A stretch of DNA of 27,596 bases from VRUE01 sp050258095 (GTDB taxonomy: Bacteria > Actinomycetota > Thermoleophilia > Solirubrobacterales > 70-9): positions 1-27,596 of the forward strand of contig JBLMYD010000018.1 of NCBI GenBank assembly GCA_050258095.1. Direction: 5' to 3'. The position numbers and the translations under genes are program-made. The stretch's first letter is position 1. Every line of letters begins with the position of its first letter. This document shows, in pieces, positions 6,185-13,545 of this stretch. Below the pieces are notes generated by a model. That model worked only from the letters and a program-made list of their open reading frames with translations. It did no database searches and was not told the origin of the DNA.

Positions 6185-6943
6185 TCAGCCGCCGAAGACC
6201 GCGACTGTGCCGACTATGCACGAGTCGCCCGCCAGGAAGGGGCCATTCCCTTCGGGCGGTGTGCCCTGCTTGGCGCCGGTGCCGCCGATCAAGCCGGTGA
6301 TCTCGGTGCCGTCGCTTGCCGACGCCTGGAACTCCTCGTCGCTGGATTCCGCGGAAAAGGAGTCCGCTTCCGCGACAGCTTCGTCCTCCATCGCCCTTTC
6401 GCTCTCGGGCGTCGCGGGTGTCAGGTATCCCGCGCTGTTCGAGTCGAAATTGGCAGCGTCCTCCGAGTCCAGCGTCGCCGTCCCGCTGGTCAGCTCGACG
6501 TACGTCTTCTCTTCTATGTTTGCTCCGCTCTTGAAGCACTTGCCGTAGAAGTGGAACGGCCCAACCGAGCCCAGCTCGATCTTGGGGCTGGTTTCTTCTT
6601 CCCCGATGGCCGGAACCGCTCCGGCCTCGAACACCTTGACGAGCTGGGTCTGGGAGTTGCCGACGGCGCCGGCCGCGATCTTGGCGTCCGTCACCGAGCC
6701 ATTGGCGAGCTTGGCGTTCGTCACCGAGCCATTGGCGATCTTCACGCCGTTGATCGCGTTCTTCCTGATCTTGGCTCGGGTGACGGCGTTCCTCTTGATC
6801 TTGGCCGTCGTGACCGAGTTGGCCTTCAGCTGGTGGCTGCCGATCTTCTGCGCGGCATAGGCAGCGCCGCCGCCGAGGACGAGGAAGACGGCGATCGACG
6901 ACATCACGTTTGCATAGGTAAGACGCGTGCGTATGTGTTTCAC
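6185..6943 (-). CDS. Secreted repeat protein, paralogue of the 5368-5997 product
   Basis: This 252-residue exported protein starts at GTG 6943 with AAGGAG a few bases upstream. It shares the LTYANVMSSIAVFLVLGGG signal with its neighbour. About six 10-residue repeats follow (for example ANSVTTAKIK, RNAVTRAKIR, ANGSVTNAKL, ANGSVTDAKI). The C-terminal region is acidic and Ser/Ala/Glu-rich, with Cys residues in GKCFKSG and GDSCIVG that may form a disulfide outside the cell. No catalytic motif is recognised. It is likely a surface-exposed or secreted structural protein of a family that seems expanded in Thermoleophilia. The gene has its own promoter-like region and a terminator at 6124. Confidence 0.75.
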   Translation of the reverse strand: MKHIRTRLTYANVMSSIAVFLVLGGGAAYAAQKIGSHQLKANSVTTAKIKRNAVTRAKIRKNAINGVKIANGSVTNAKLANGSVTDAKIAAGAVGNSQTQLVKVFEAGAVPAIGEEETSPKIELGSVGPFHFYGKCFKSGANIEEKTYVELTSGTATLDSEDAANFDSNSAGYLTPATPESERAMEDEAVAEADSFSAESSDEEFQASASDGTEITGLIGGTGAKQGTPPEGNGPFLAGDSCIVGTVAVFGG

Positions 6944-7011
6944 GTAGCTCTCCTTGGGGTCGGGGAACGAGCGAAGGCACCTCTAGCGGGGAGCCGCCGA
7001 GCCTTGCCCGG

Positions 7012-7044
7012 GCGGACCTTCCAGGTCCGCGAGGAGGATGTCAA
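7012..7044 (-). promoter_or_regulatory. Shared promoter element and short hairpin
   Basis: On the minus strand TTGACA (7044-7039), 11 bp, GACCTG and GAAGGT repeat the layout found before the paralogous gene at 6101-6073. An 8-bp stem (GCGGACCT at 7012-7019 with AGGTCCGC at 7023-7030) overlaps it and may serve as the terminator of the kinase gene ending at 7063. The two functions cannot be separated by sequence alone. Confidence 0.45.
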
Positions 7045-7062
7045 GGTGGCTGGACGAGTTGC

Positions 7063-8127
7063 TCAGCCGCCGCGCTCGGCCCTCTCGGCGGCCTCGGCGA
7101 GGCGCTCGACGAGGCGGGCGAACTCTTCGATGCCGGGGTCGACCTTGCCGTACTGGCCGGCGGCGTAGCGCGCGTAGACGCCCTCGAGGATGATCGCCAG
7201 CTTCCAGTAGCCGAGGGCGACGAAGAAGTCGAGCTGGGAGAGGTCGCGGCCGGAGCGCTCGGCGTAGCGGGCCCGGAGGGCTTCGCGATCGGGGAAGCCG
7301 GGCGCCAGGGTCGCCGGCTGGCCGAGGGCGACCAGCTCGTCGCCGGGCTCGGGCCAGTAGACCATCAGCAGGCCGACGTCGGCGAGCGGGTCGCCGAGGG
7401 TGCAGAGCTCCCAGTCGACGACCGCGGCCACCTCGCCGCCCGGCGTCAGGATCATGTTGTCGAGGCGGTAGTCGCCGTGGACGATCGTCGCCGGCCCCTG
7501 CTCGGGGATGCGGGCCGAGAGGCGCTCGTGGACGGCGTCGATCGCCGGCAGCTCGCGCGTCTTCGACTTCTCCCACTGGCCGTGCCAGCGGCGCAGCTGG
7601 CGGGCGACGTAGTCCTCCTTGCGGCCGAGGTCGCCGAGGCCGACCGCGTCGGGGTCGACGTCGTGGATCGCGACCAGCGTGTCGATCACGCGCTCGCCGA
7701 TCGCCCGCCGGTCCTCCTCGTCGGGGAAGGCGCCGGCCTCGGCCAGGCCGCGCAGGATCGGACCCTCGACGAACTCCATCACGTAGAAGGGCGCTTCGTT
7801 GACGCTCTCGTCCTCGCAGAGGCCGACGATCGGCGCCACCGGCACGGGCGTCGCCGCCAGCGCCGAGACGACCTTGTGCTCGCGCCCCATGTCGTGGGCC
7901 GAGCCGAGCCGCTTGCCGAGCGGCGGCCGCCGCAGCGCCCAGCGGCCCGCGCCGGAGTCGCGCACGCCGTAGGTCAGGTTGGAGTGGCCGCCGGAGATCC
8001 GCTCGAAGGAGAGGGGCAGCTCCACCCCCGGCACGTGCTCGCGAAACCAGCCTTCGACGCCGTCGCGATCGATGCCCTGCGGCGCCTCGGTTCTGCCGTC
8101 GGCCGTGCCTGTAGCCTCGTCGCCCAT
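7063..8127 (-). CDS. ACAD-associated phosphotransferase (APH-fold kinase)
   Basis: This 354-residue protein has the aminoglycoside-phosphotransferase/choline-kinase fold. The catalytic loop is HGDYRLDN (217-224, Asp219 as base, Asn224 for metal) and the magnesium-binding aspartate is Asp238 in VVDWELCTLGDPLADVG. ISGGHSNLTYGV (44-55) is the nucleotide-binding turn. This WELCTLGDPLADVG style is that of the kinase domain of animal ACAD10/ACAD11 and of bacterial kinases encoded next to acyl-CoA dehydrogenases, for which phosphorylation of hydroxyacyl substrates has been proposed. An ACAD10/11-like dehydrogenase gene lies about 4 kb away at 2015-3277. The ATG at 8127 has TATGCT 9 bp upstream and no Shine-Dalgarno. 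It is unlikely to be an antibiotic-resistance gene. Confidence 0.85.
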   Translation of the reverse strand: MGDEATGTADGRTEAPQGIDRDGVEGWFREHVPGVELPLSFERISGGHSNLTYGVRDSGAGRWALRRPPLGKRLGSAHDMGREHKVVSALAATPVPVAPIVGLCEDESVNEAPFYVMEFVEGPILRGLAEAGAFPDEEDRRAIGERVIDTLVAIHDVDPDAVGLGDLGRKEDYVARQLRRWHGQWEKSKTRELPAIDAVHERLSARIPEQGPATIVHGDYRLDNMILTPGGEVAAVVDWELCTLGDPLADVGLLMVYWPEPGDELVALGQPATLAPGFPDREALRARYAERSGRDLSQLDFFVALGYWKLAIILEGVYARYAAGQYGKVDPGIEEFARLVERLAEAAERAERGG

Positions 8128-9364
8128 CGCCGCTCAAGCATATTCACGCCGCCGCCTTCGTCTCAGCCCGTCGCTCGCCAACCGGCTGACGATCGGCTTC
8201 GCGATCGCCTTCGCCGTGCTCACCGGGATGGCGGTGATCGGCGTCGCCCGCTTCCTGCAGCAGCGCCAGGACTTCGAGGACGCGACCGCCCGCTCCTACC
8301 AGGTCGAGATCGCCGCCCGCAACCAGCTCGCCGAAGGCGTACGCGTCCGCGCCGCGCGATCGACGATCAGGGCGCAGCAGAGCCAGCGCCGGCAGCTGCG
8401 CGACCAGATCGACGGCAAGACGCGCGACACGGCGCTGCTGGTCGGCGCCGGGCTGATCGCTGGGCTGACCGGTGCCGCCCTCCTCTTCAGCGGCCTGATC
8501 GCCTCGATGCGTCGCCCGCTCGAGGAGCTGGTCGAGGCCTCCGGCCGCCTCGCCGCGGGCGACCTCGACGTGCGCGTCAAGGTCGGCGGCCTCTCCGAGA
8601 CTGCGGCCCTGGGCGAAGCCTTCAACGCGATGGCCGCCGAGCTGCAGCGGCGGGCCGGCGAACGCGACGAACTGGAAACGATGAAGGACGAATTCGTCCT
8701 CACCGCCTCGCACGAGCTGCGCAGCCCGCTCACCTCGGTGCAGGGCTTCGCCGAGCTGCTGATGCTGGAGCGCGAACAGCTCAGCCCCAAGCAGGCCGAG
8801 ACGGTCGAGGTGATCCTCGACAACACGCGCCACCTCGTGCGCCTGCTCAACGACCTGCTCGACCTGGCGCGCAGCGACGCCGGCCGCCTGACGATCAAGC
8901 CGGCGCCGACGGAGGTGCGCTCCCTGGTAGAAGACGCCGCCCGAACCATGCGCAGCCAGACCGAGAGCAAGGGACAGAGCCTGCGGGTCGCGATCGAGCC
9001 GGACCTGCCGGCGATCGACGCCGACCGCGACCGCATCCGCCAGGTGCTGGTCAACCTGCTGACCAACGCGCACGAGTATTGCCCGCAAGGTGCGGAGATC
9101 TCGCTGAAGGCCGAGCGCGTCGGAGCCGAAGTTCAGCTCGTCGTCAGCGACGACGGGCCGGGAATGGCAGCTGACCAGCTGGAGCACATATTCGAGCGCT
9201 TCACCCGCGGCGACGCGGGGCTGACCCAGCACGTCGGCGGCACCGGCCTCGGCCTGGCGATCTCCAAGTCGCTGGTCGAGCTGCACGGCGGCACGATCGA
9301 GGCCGACTCGAGCCCCGGCCGGGGCTCGACCTTCCGCGTCCGCCTTCCGGAGACGTCGGCGTGA
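8105..9364 (+). CDS. Membrane sensor histidine kinase
   Basis: This histidine kinase has a transmembrane helix near residues 28-50, a short extracytoplasmic loop with an Arg/Gln-rich helix, a second helix near 111-134, a HAMP linker (RRPLEELVEASGRLAAGDLDVRV) and a DHp domain with EFVLTASHELRSPLTS (His203 counted from the GTG). The ATPase domain shows the N box (LVNLLTNAHEY), the G1 box DDGPGM and GGTGLGLAI. The start is uncertain: GTG 8105 is the nearest ordinary start before the first membrane helix and overlaps the divergent kinase gene head-to-head by 23 bp; CTG 8186 would shorten the N-terminus. Its stop overlaps the regulator gene in GTGA, so the two are co-translated. The signal sensed is unknown. 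Confidence 0.85.
   Translation: MPVASSPIAAQAYSRRRLRLSPSLANRLTIGFAIAFAVLTGMAVIGVARFLQQRQDFEDATARSYQVEIAARNQLAEGVRVRAARSTIRAQQSQRRQLRDQIDGKTRDTALLVGAGLIAGLTGAALLFSGLIASMRRPLEELVEASGRLAAGDLDVRVKVGGLSETAALGEAFNAMAAELQRRAGERDELETMKDEFVLTASHELRSPLTSVQGFAELLMLEREQLSPKQAETVEVILDNTRHLVRLLNDLLDLARSDAGRLTIKPAPTEVRSLVEDAARTMRSQTESKGQSLRVAIEPDLPAIDADRDRIRQVLVNLLTNAHEYCPQGAEISLKAERVGAEVQLVVSDDGPGMAADQLEHIFERFTRGDAGLTQHVGGTGLGLAISKSLVELHGGTIEADSSPGRGSTFRVRLPETSA
8137..8142 (-). promoter_or_regulatory. Candidate -10 box of the kinase gene
   Basis: On the minus strand TATGCT ends 9 bp before the ATG at 8127, again predicting a leaderless or nearly leaderless transcript. It lies in the short divergent region shared with the histidine kinase gene. 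Confidence 0.45.
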
Positions 9365-9729
9365 GCATCCGCGTCCTGATCGCCGACGACTCGGAGACGA
9401 TCCTGCTGCTGCTGCGCACGCGGCTGGAGATGGAGGGCTACGAGGTGCTGACCGCCGCCGACGGCACCGAGGTGATCGAGAGGATGCGCGATGCCGAGCC
9501 GGCTCCGGACATCCTCCTGCTCGACGCGATGATGCCGCGCAAGTCCGGCATCGACGCGCTGCGCGAGCTGCGCGCCGCCGGAGTCCAGACCCCGGTCCTG
9601 ATCGTCAGCGCCCACCAGGATGAGCTCGACGCCGGCGCCGCCACGGGTGCCGAGGTCAGCGGCTATCTAACCAAGCCGATCGACTTCGACCGCCTCTTCG
9701 CGACGATTGCGGAGCTGACCGGCGGCTGA
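9361..9729 (+). CDS. Single-domain (CheY-like) response regulator
   Basis: This 122-residue protein is a receiver domain only. Asp9-Asp10 form the acidic pocket, Asp55 (LLLDAMMP) is the phosphorylation site, Ser83 the switch residue and Lys105 (YLTKPID) the conserved lysine. It starts at GTG overlapping the kinase stop and is the likely phosphoacceptor. With no output domain it must act by protein-protein contact or pass phosphate onward. Its stop codon TGA shares its last base with the inverted-repeat element starting at 9729. Confidence 0.9.
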   Translation: MSIRVLIADDSETILLLLRTRLEMEGYEVLTAADGTEVIERMRDAEPAPDILLLDAMMPRKSGIDALRELRAAGVQTPVLIVSAHQDELDAGAATGAEVSGYLTKPIDFDRLFATIAELTGG

Positions 9730-9844
9730 GAGACCATTCCGGTAGGGGTTCCACTTAACTTTTTCGGTGGATCGGGAATGGGCTGGCGCCCGAAGCTCTC
9801 GACGAAAAAGTACAAGACGTTCCACCCCTACCGGAATGGTCTCT
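9729..9844. repeat. 116-bp foldback / MITE-like inverted-repeat element
   Basis: Perfect 21-bp terminal inverted repeats (9729-9749 and 9824-9844, outer sequence AGAGACCATTCC) enclose further pairing: ACTTTTTCG (9758-9766) with CGAAAAAGT (9803-9811), and GGGC/GCCC at the centre (9780-9791). Flanks GGCGGCTG (9721-9728) and GGCGAGTG (9845-9852) match at 6 of 8 positions, weakly suggesting a target-site duplication. It lies between convergent genes, so it could serve as a bidirectional terminator, but the long arms and internal spacing fit a miniature inverted-repeat element. The following 136 bp to the helicase stop hold nothing I can identify. Confidence 0.7.
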
Positions 9845-9980
9845 GGCGAGTGCCGACAGGAAATCGGCGGTCAAAGACGCTCCGTCGCACGCCGGCTCCC
9901 GGGCATTGCGTGAAGCTCAGCGTATGCGAGTCGCATCCCCTCCTTGTGCGAACCTTCGCCACAAGCGCATCTTAATGTCT

Positions 9981-11411
9981 TCAGTTTCGCGCGATCTCAA
10001 GGCGGATCTCGCGGCCCTGGAGCTTCGTGCCGTTGAGGTACTCGACCGTGCGCTCGGCGACGTCGGGGTCGACGTGGACGAAGGAGAATCGGTGCAGGAC
10101 GTGGACGTCGTGGATCGCCTCCTCGGGTAGGACGGCGCCCTCGCGCAGGGCCCAGCGCAGATCCTCCTCGGCGATGCCGCTGCGCTCGCCGCGGTTGACG
10201 AAGAGCTTCACCGACTTCGGCGCCCCGCCGTCGCGCTTCGGCTCGGGCTTGCGCTCGTCGCGCTCGCGGCGGCGTGGGCGCGGCGCGTGCTCGAGCCGCT
10301 CCTCCGGCGTTTCCCACTCGCCGATCGTCGTCTTCACGTCGCGCTCGATGCGGCCGATCTCGTCGCGTTCGGCGGGCGTGACGAGGGTGATCGCGCGGCC
10401 GGTGCGGCCGACCCGCCCGGTGCGACCGATGCGGTGCACGTAGACCTCCGAAGAGGCGGGCACGTCGTAGTTGATGACGTGGGTGACGTGCTCGATGTCG
10501 AGGCCGCGGGCGGCGATGTCGGTGGCGACGAGCAGGCGCACGCGGTGGTCCTTGAAGGCGATCATCACGCCGTCGCGCGAGCCCTGGCTCATGTCGCCGT
10601 GCAGCGCCTTGACGTCGAGGCCTTTGTCCTTGAGCGTCTTCTCCAGGCGCGAGGCGCCGATCTTCGTCCGGCAGAAGATGATCGCCTGCTCGGGTTCCTC
10701 GGCGCGCAACAGCTCGACCAGGCGCGCGGCCTTCTCCCGGGCCGGCACCTCGAGATAGGCCTGGGCGATCGCGTCGACCGTCAGCTTCTTCGGCGTGATC
10801 CGGATCGTCGTCGGGTCGTACATGTAGCTCTCGGCGAGGCGCTTGATCGGCGGCGGCATCGTCGCCGAGAAGAGCGCCGTCTGGCGGCCGCTTGGGCACA
10901 TGCGCAGGATCTTCTCGACGTCCTCGATGAAGCCGAGGTCGAGCATCTCGTCGGCCTCGTCGAGGACGACGTAGCGGGCCGCCGTCAGCACCAGCGAGTG
11001 GCGGCTCATCAGGTCCATCATCCGGCCGACCGTGGCGACGACGACGTGGGCGCCGGCGCGCAGCTGCGACTGCTGCGACTTGATCGGGGCGCCGCCGAAG
11101 ACGGCGACGATCTCGACGTCGAGGTGCTCGGCGTAGGAGCGCAGCGCCTGCGTCACCTGGATGCAGAGCTCGCGCGTCGGCGTGAGGACGAACGCCTGCA
11201 CCTCGTCGCTGCCCGGGTCGACGTACTGCAATAGCGGCAGGCCGAAGGCGGCGGTCTTGCCGGTGCCGGTCTGGGCCTGGCCGATCACGTCGTGGCCGGC
11301 CAGCAGCTCGGGGATCGCCTGCTCCTGGATCGGCGTCGGCTCATCGAAGCCGAGCTCGTCGATCGCCTGCTGCACCTGCGGCGAGAGGCCGAGCTCGCGG
11401 AAGGCGGTCAC
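9981..11411 (-). CDS. DEAD-box ATP-dependent RNA helicase with DbpA-like C-terminus
   Basis: This 476-residue helicase unwinds RNA duplexes, with likely roles in ribosome assembly or cold adaptation. The motifs occur in order: Q motif (GFDEPTPIQEQAIP), motif I AQTGTGKT (46-53), Ia PTRELCIQ, II DEAD in VVLDEADEML, III SAT, IV IIFCRTK, V ATDIAARGLD and VI HRIGRTGR. After an Arg/Glu/Lys-rich linker, the C-terminal about 75 residues (KLFVNRGERSGI to REIRLEIA) form a DbpA-type RNA-binding domain. The GTG start overlaps the stop of the upstream oxidoreductase gene by 4 nt, so they form an operon. Confidence 0.95.
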   Translation of the reverse strand: MTAFRELGLSPQVQQAIDELGFDEPTPIQEQAIPELLAGHDVIGQAQTGTGKTAAFGLPLLQYVDPGSDEVQAFVLTPTRELCIQVTQALRSYAEHLDVEIVAVFGGAPIKSQQSQLRAGAHVVVATVGRMMDLMSRHSLVLTAARYVVLDEADEMLDLGFIEDVEKILRMCPSGRQTALFSATMPPPIKRLAESYMYDPTTIRITPKKLTVDAIAQAYLEVPAREKAARLVELLRAEEPEQAIIFCRTKIGASRLEKTLKDKGLDVKALHGDMSQGSRDGVMIAFKDHRVRLLVATDIAARGLDIEHVTHVINYDVPASSEVYVHRIGRTGRVGRTGRAITLVTPAERDEIGRIERDVKTTIGEWETPEERLEHAPRPRRRERDERKPEPKRDGGAPKSVKLFVNRGERSGIAEEDLRWALREGAVLPEEAIHDVHVLHRFSFVHVDPDVAERTVEYLNGTKLQGREIRLEIARN

Positions 11412-12355
11412 TGCGCCGGATCCAGGAGGAGCTTGCCACTGGTGCGGCGGCCGATCAGGTCTTCGTGCGCGCGGGCGGCTTCGGAGAGCGGGTAGACGTC
11501 GCCGACCCTGACCTCGAGCTCGCCCGCGGCGACGGCGGCGAGCAGCTCGCCGATCATCGGCGCGACCAGCTCCCGGCGCATCAGCAGGTGGGCGAGCCAG
11601 AAGCCGACGACGGACTTCGAGCCGCGCAGCAGCGCCGCGGTCGAGACCTCGCGCTGCTCGCGCGAGGCGATGCCGAAGACGACGATGCGGCCGAGCGGCG
11701 CGAGGATGCCCAGCTCCTGGTCGAAGGCCTCGCCGCCGCTCATGTGGAGGACGGCGTCGACGCGGGCGCCGCCGTTGGCCTCGCGGATCGCGGCGCCGAG
11801 ATCCTCGCTGCGCGAGTCGACGGTGGCGTCGGCGCCGAGCTGCTCGACCAGCGCCCGCTTCTCCTCGCTGGAGGCGAGGCCGATCACCTTCGCCCCGGCG
11901 CGCTTGCCGAGCTGCACCGCGAGACCGCCGGTGCCTCCCGCCGCCGCCTCGACCACCAGCGTCTCGCCGGGCTCGATCCGGGCGCAGCGCTGGACCAGCG
12001 CCATCGCGGTCAGGCCCTGCAGGAGCAACGCCGCGGCCCGATCGTCGTCGACCTCGTCGGGGATCGGCACCAGCAGCGCCTCGTGCACTGCGACCCGCTC
12101 CGCGTAGCCGCCGTTGCCGAGCAGCGCCGCCACGCGCCGGCCGTCCTCAGTGCGGCCACTGATCTCGGCGCCGGGAATCAGCGGCAGGGTCTGCTCGGCC
12201 AGATAGTCGTTCCGCGTCGCATGCGTGTCGGCGAAGTTGATCCCGCTGCGCGCAACCTCAACCACGACTTCGCCCTCACCGGGAACCGGATCCTCCACTT
12301 CGACCAGCTGAAGCCTCTCCGGCCCGCCGAACTCCTCGATCTGAATCGCCTTCAT
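11408..12355 (-). CDS. Zinc-independent quinone oxidoreductase-like MDR protein
   Basis: This 315-residue medium-chain dehydrogenase/reductase resembles NADPH:quinone oxidoreductase. It starts MKAIQIEEFGGPERL, contains GINFADTHATRNDY, and has the Rossmann turn EAAAGGTGGLAVQLGK (AxxGGxG), with no zinc-ligand cysteines visible. It would reduce quinones or enones with NADPH. The ATG at 12355 is chosen because family homology begins there, and TATGGT (12365-12370) sits 9 bp upstream on the minus strand. The reading frame is open further upstream into the 12389 inverted repeat, but that extension is not conserved-looking. It is translationally coupled to the downstream helicase, an association with no obvious biochemical link. 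Confidence 0.88.
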   Translation of the reverse strand: MKAIQIEEFGGPERLQLVEVEDPVPGEGEVVVEVARSGINFADTHATRNDYLAEQTLPLIPGAEISGRTEDGRRVAALLGNGGYAERVAVHEALLVPIPDEVDDDRAAALLLQGLTAMALVQRCARIEPGETLVVEAAAGGTGGLAVQLGKRAGAKVIGLASSEEKRALVEQLGADATVDSRSEDLGAAIREANGGARVDAVLHMSGGEAFDQELGILAPLGRIVVFGIASREQREVSTAALLRGSKSVVGFWLAHLLMRRELVAPMIGELLAAVAAGELEVRVGDVYPLSEAARAHEDLIGRRTSGKLLLDPAQ

Positions 12356-12388
12356 GGGCGGGGAACCATAGTCGGGCCGGGGAGCAAC

Positions 12389-12514
12389 GGGGCCAAGGGT
12401 GCGTCGGCGGGTGCCTCGCGAAGCGGCCCCCGGCAAGGTGATTATGGGCCGCGAAGCGGCTCCAAATTCGCGAGCGAAGCGAGCATGGGCACCCGCCGAC
12501 GCACCCTTGGCCCC
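12389..12514. repeat. Long inverted repeat between divergent genes
   Basis: Perfect 27-bp arms (12389-12415 and 12488-12514; outer part GGGGCCAAGGGTGCGTCG) are separated by 72 bp. The loop contains two copies of CGCGAAGCGGC and a GCGAGCGAAGCGAGC segment, so it can fold further. It lies between the -10 boxes of the divergent oxidoreductase and PfkB genes (TATGGT 12365-12370 minus; TACGCT 12517-12522 plus). It could be a dispersed repeat, or a cruciform that affects both promoters. Confidence 0.75.
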
Positions 12515-12516
12515 GC

Positions 12517-12522
12517 TACGCT
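12517..12522 (+). promoter_or_regulatory. Candidate -10 box of the PfkB-family kinase gene
   Basis: TACGCT fits TANNNT and ends 9 bp before the ATG at 12532; there is no Shine-Dalgarno. It abuts the right arm of the inverted repeat, which would occupy the -35 region. Confidence 0.45.
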
Positions 12523-12531
12523 CCACGCCCA

Positions 12532-13458
12532 ATGTCGCTCACCGTGGTCGGATCCATAGCTTTCGACGCTGTCTCGACTCCGTTCGGCAAACGAGAGCGG
12601 ATGCTCGGCGGCGCCGCGGTGCACTTCTCGCTGGCAGCCAGCTTTTTCACCGAGGTGCGGCCGGTCGGGCCGGTCGGCGAGGACTTCGGCGAGGCGGAGT
12701 TCGCGGTGCTCGAAGGGCGCGGCATCCACACCGACGACATCGAGCGCGTGCCCGGCCGGTCCTTCTTCTGGCGCGGCCGCTACGAGTACGACCTCAACGT
12801 CGCCCACACCGAGGACACGCAGCTCGGCGTCTTCGGCGAGTTCGAGCCGAAGCTCTCGGCCGCCGCGGAGGCCGCCGACATCCTCTTCCTCGCCAACATC
12901 CAGCCCGACCTGCAGCGCCAGGTCCGCGCCCAGTGCGGCTCGGCCCGCTTCTCGGCGCTCGACTCGATGAACCTCTGGATCGACACCGCCAAGGAGTCGC
13001 TGCTGGCGGCGATCGCCGAGGTCGACTGCGTGATCGTCAACGACGCCGAGGTGCGCCAGCTGACCGGCGAGTCGAACCTCGCCCGCGCCGCCCGCGCGGT
13101 AATGGCGCACGGTCCGCGCGCCGTCGTCGCCAAGCAGGGCGAGTACGGCGCCGCGCTCTTCACCGAGGACAGCTTCTTCGCCCTGCCGGGCTACCCGCTG
13201 GAGGACGTGCGCGACCCGACCGGGGCCGGCGACAGCTTCGCCGGCGGCTTCCTCGGCTACCTCGACAGCCACGATGGCGAGCTCGACGAGGGCTCGCTGC
13301 GGCGAGCGATGGGCTACGGCACGGTGCTCGCCTCCTTCAACGTCGAAGACTTCGGCACCGAGCGGGTCGCCGGGTTGACGCGCGAAGAGATCGACGCGCG
13401 CTTCGCCGAGCTGCACGCGATGACGCGCTTCGAGCCGCTGCCGGCGGCGGCCGAGTAG
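12532..13458 (+). CDS. PfkB-family carbohydrate/nucleoside kinase
   Basis: This 308-residue protein belongs to the ribokinase/PfkB family, which transfers the ATP gamma-phosphate to a sugar or nucleoside hydroxyl. LGGAAVHFSLAAS (25-37) matches the N-terminal family signature and DPTGAGDSFAGGF (228-240) is the C-terminal signature, with Asp234 as catalytic base and GAGD as anion hole. IVNDAEVRQLTGE (168-180) is the N-D/E-x-E region. The substrate is not determinable; the sequence resembles uncharacterised sugar kinases more than fructokinases or adenosine kinases. It precedes citrate synthase by 87 bp in the same direction but with a separate candidate operator. Confidence 0.9.
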   Translation: MSLTVVGSIAFDAVSTPFGKRERMLGGAAVHFSLAASFFTEVRPVGPVGEDFGEAEFAVLEGRGIHTDDIERVPGRSFFWRGRYEYDLNVAHTEDTQLGVFGEFEPKLSAAAEAADILFLANIQPDLQRQVRAQCGSARFSALDSMNLWIDTAKESLLAAIAEVDCVIVNDAEVRQLTGESNLARAARAVMAHGPRAVVAKQGEYGAALFTEDSFFALPGYPLEDVRDPTGAGDSFAGGFLGYLDSHDGELDEGSLRRAMGYGTVLASFNVEDFGTERVAGLTREEIDARFAELHAMTRFEPLPAAAE

Positions 13459-13498
13459 CCGCGCGTCTTCTCCGGAAGGCAACAGGCCAGGCACGGCG

Positions 13499-13523
13499 AA
13501 CTGCGATACTGAGTATTCCAGTT
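13499..13523 (+). promoter_or_regulatory. Candidate operator before citrate synthase
   Basis: A 25-bp interrupted dyad reads AACTG-N2-ATACT-G-AGTAT-N2-CAGTT with perfect arms around position 13511. It lies 22 bp before the citrate synthase ATG in an AT-richer patch. Size and symmetry fit a dimeric repressor site. The Shine-Dalgarno GAGGAGG follows at about 13534-13540. Confidence 0.55.
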
Positions 13524-13545
13524 GAAACCGGCTCGAGGAGGGGTG

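Noticed and set aside
6690..6745. Short direct DNA repeats (GTCACCGAGCCATTGGCGA) as a separate element
   Set aside because: They encode successive 10-residue repeats of the secreted protein and are explained by protein-level repetition.
5552..7168. 538-residue open frame on the plus strand
   Set aside because: It is antisense to the two secreted repeat proteins, whose signals, Shine-Dalgarno sequences and repeats are clear on the minus strand.
7063..8127. Aminoglycoside resistance gene
   Set aside because: The fold is the same, but the WELCTLGDPLADVG style belongs to acyl-CoA dehydrogenase-associated kinases, and an ACAD10/11-like gene is nearby.
9778..9975. 65-residue open frame in the gap after the response regulator
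   Set aside because: It begins inside the foldback element, has no upstream signals and no recognisable family; a chance frame is more likely.
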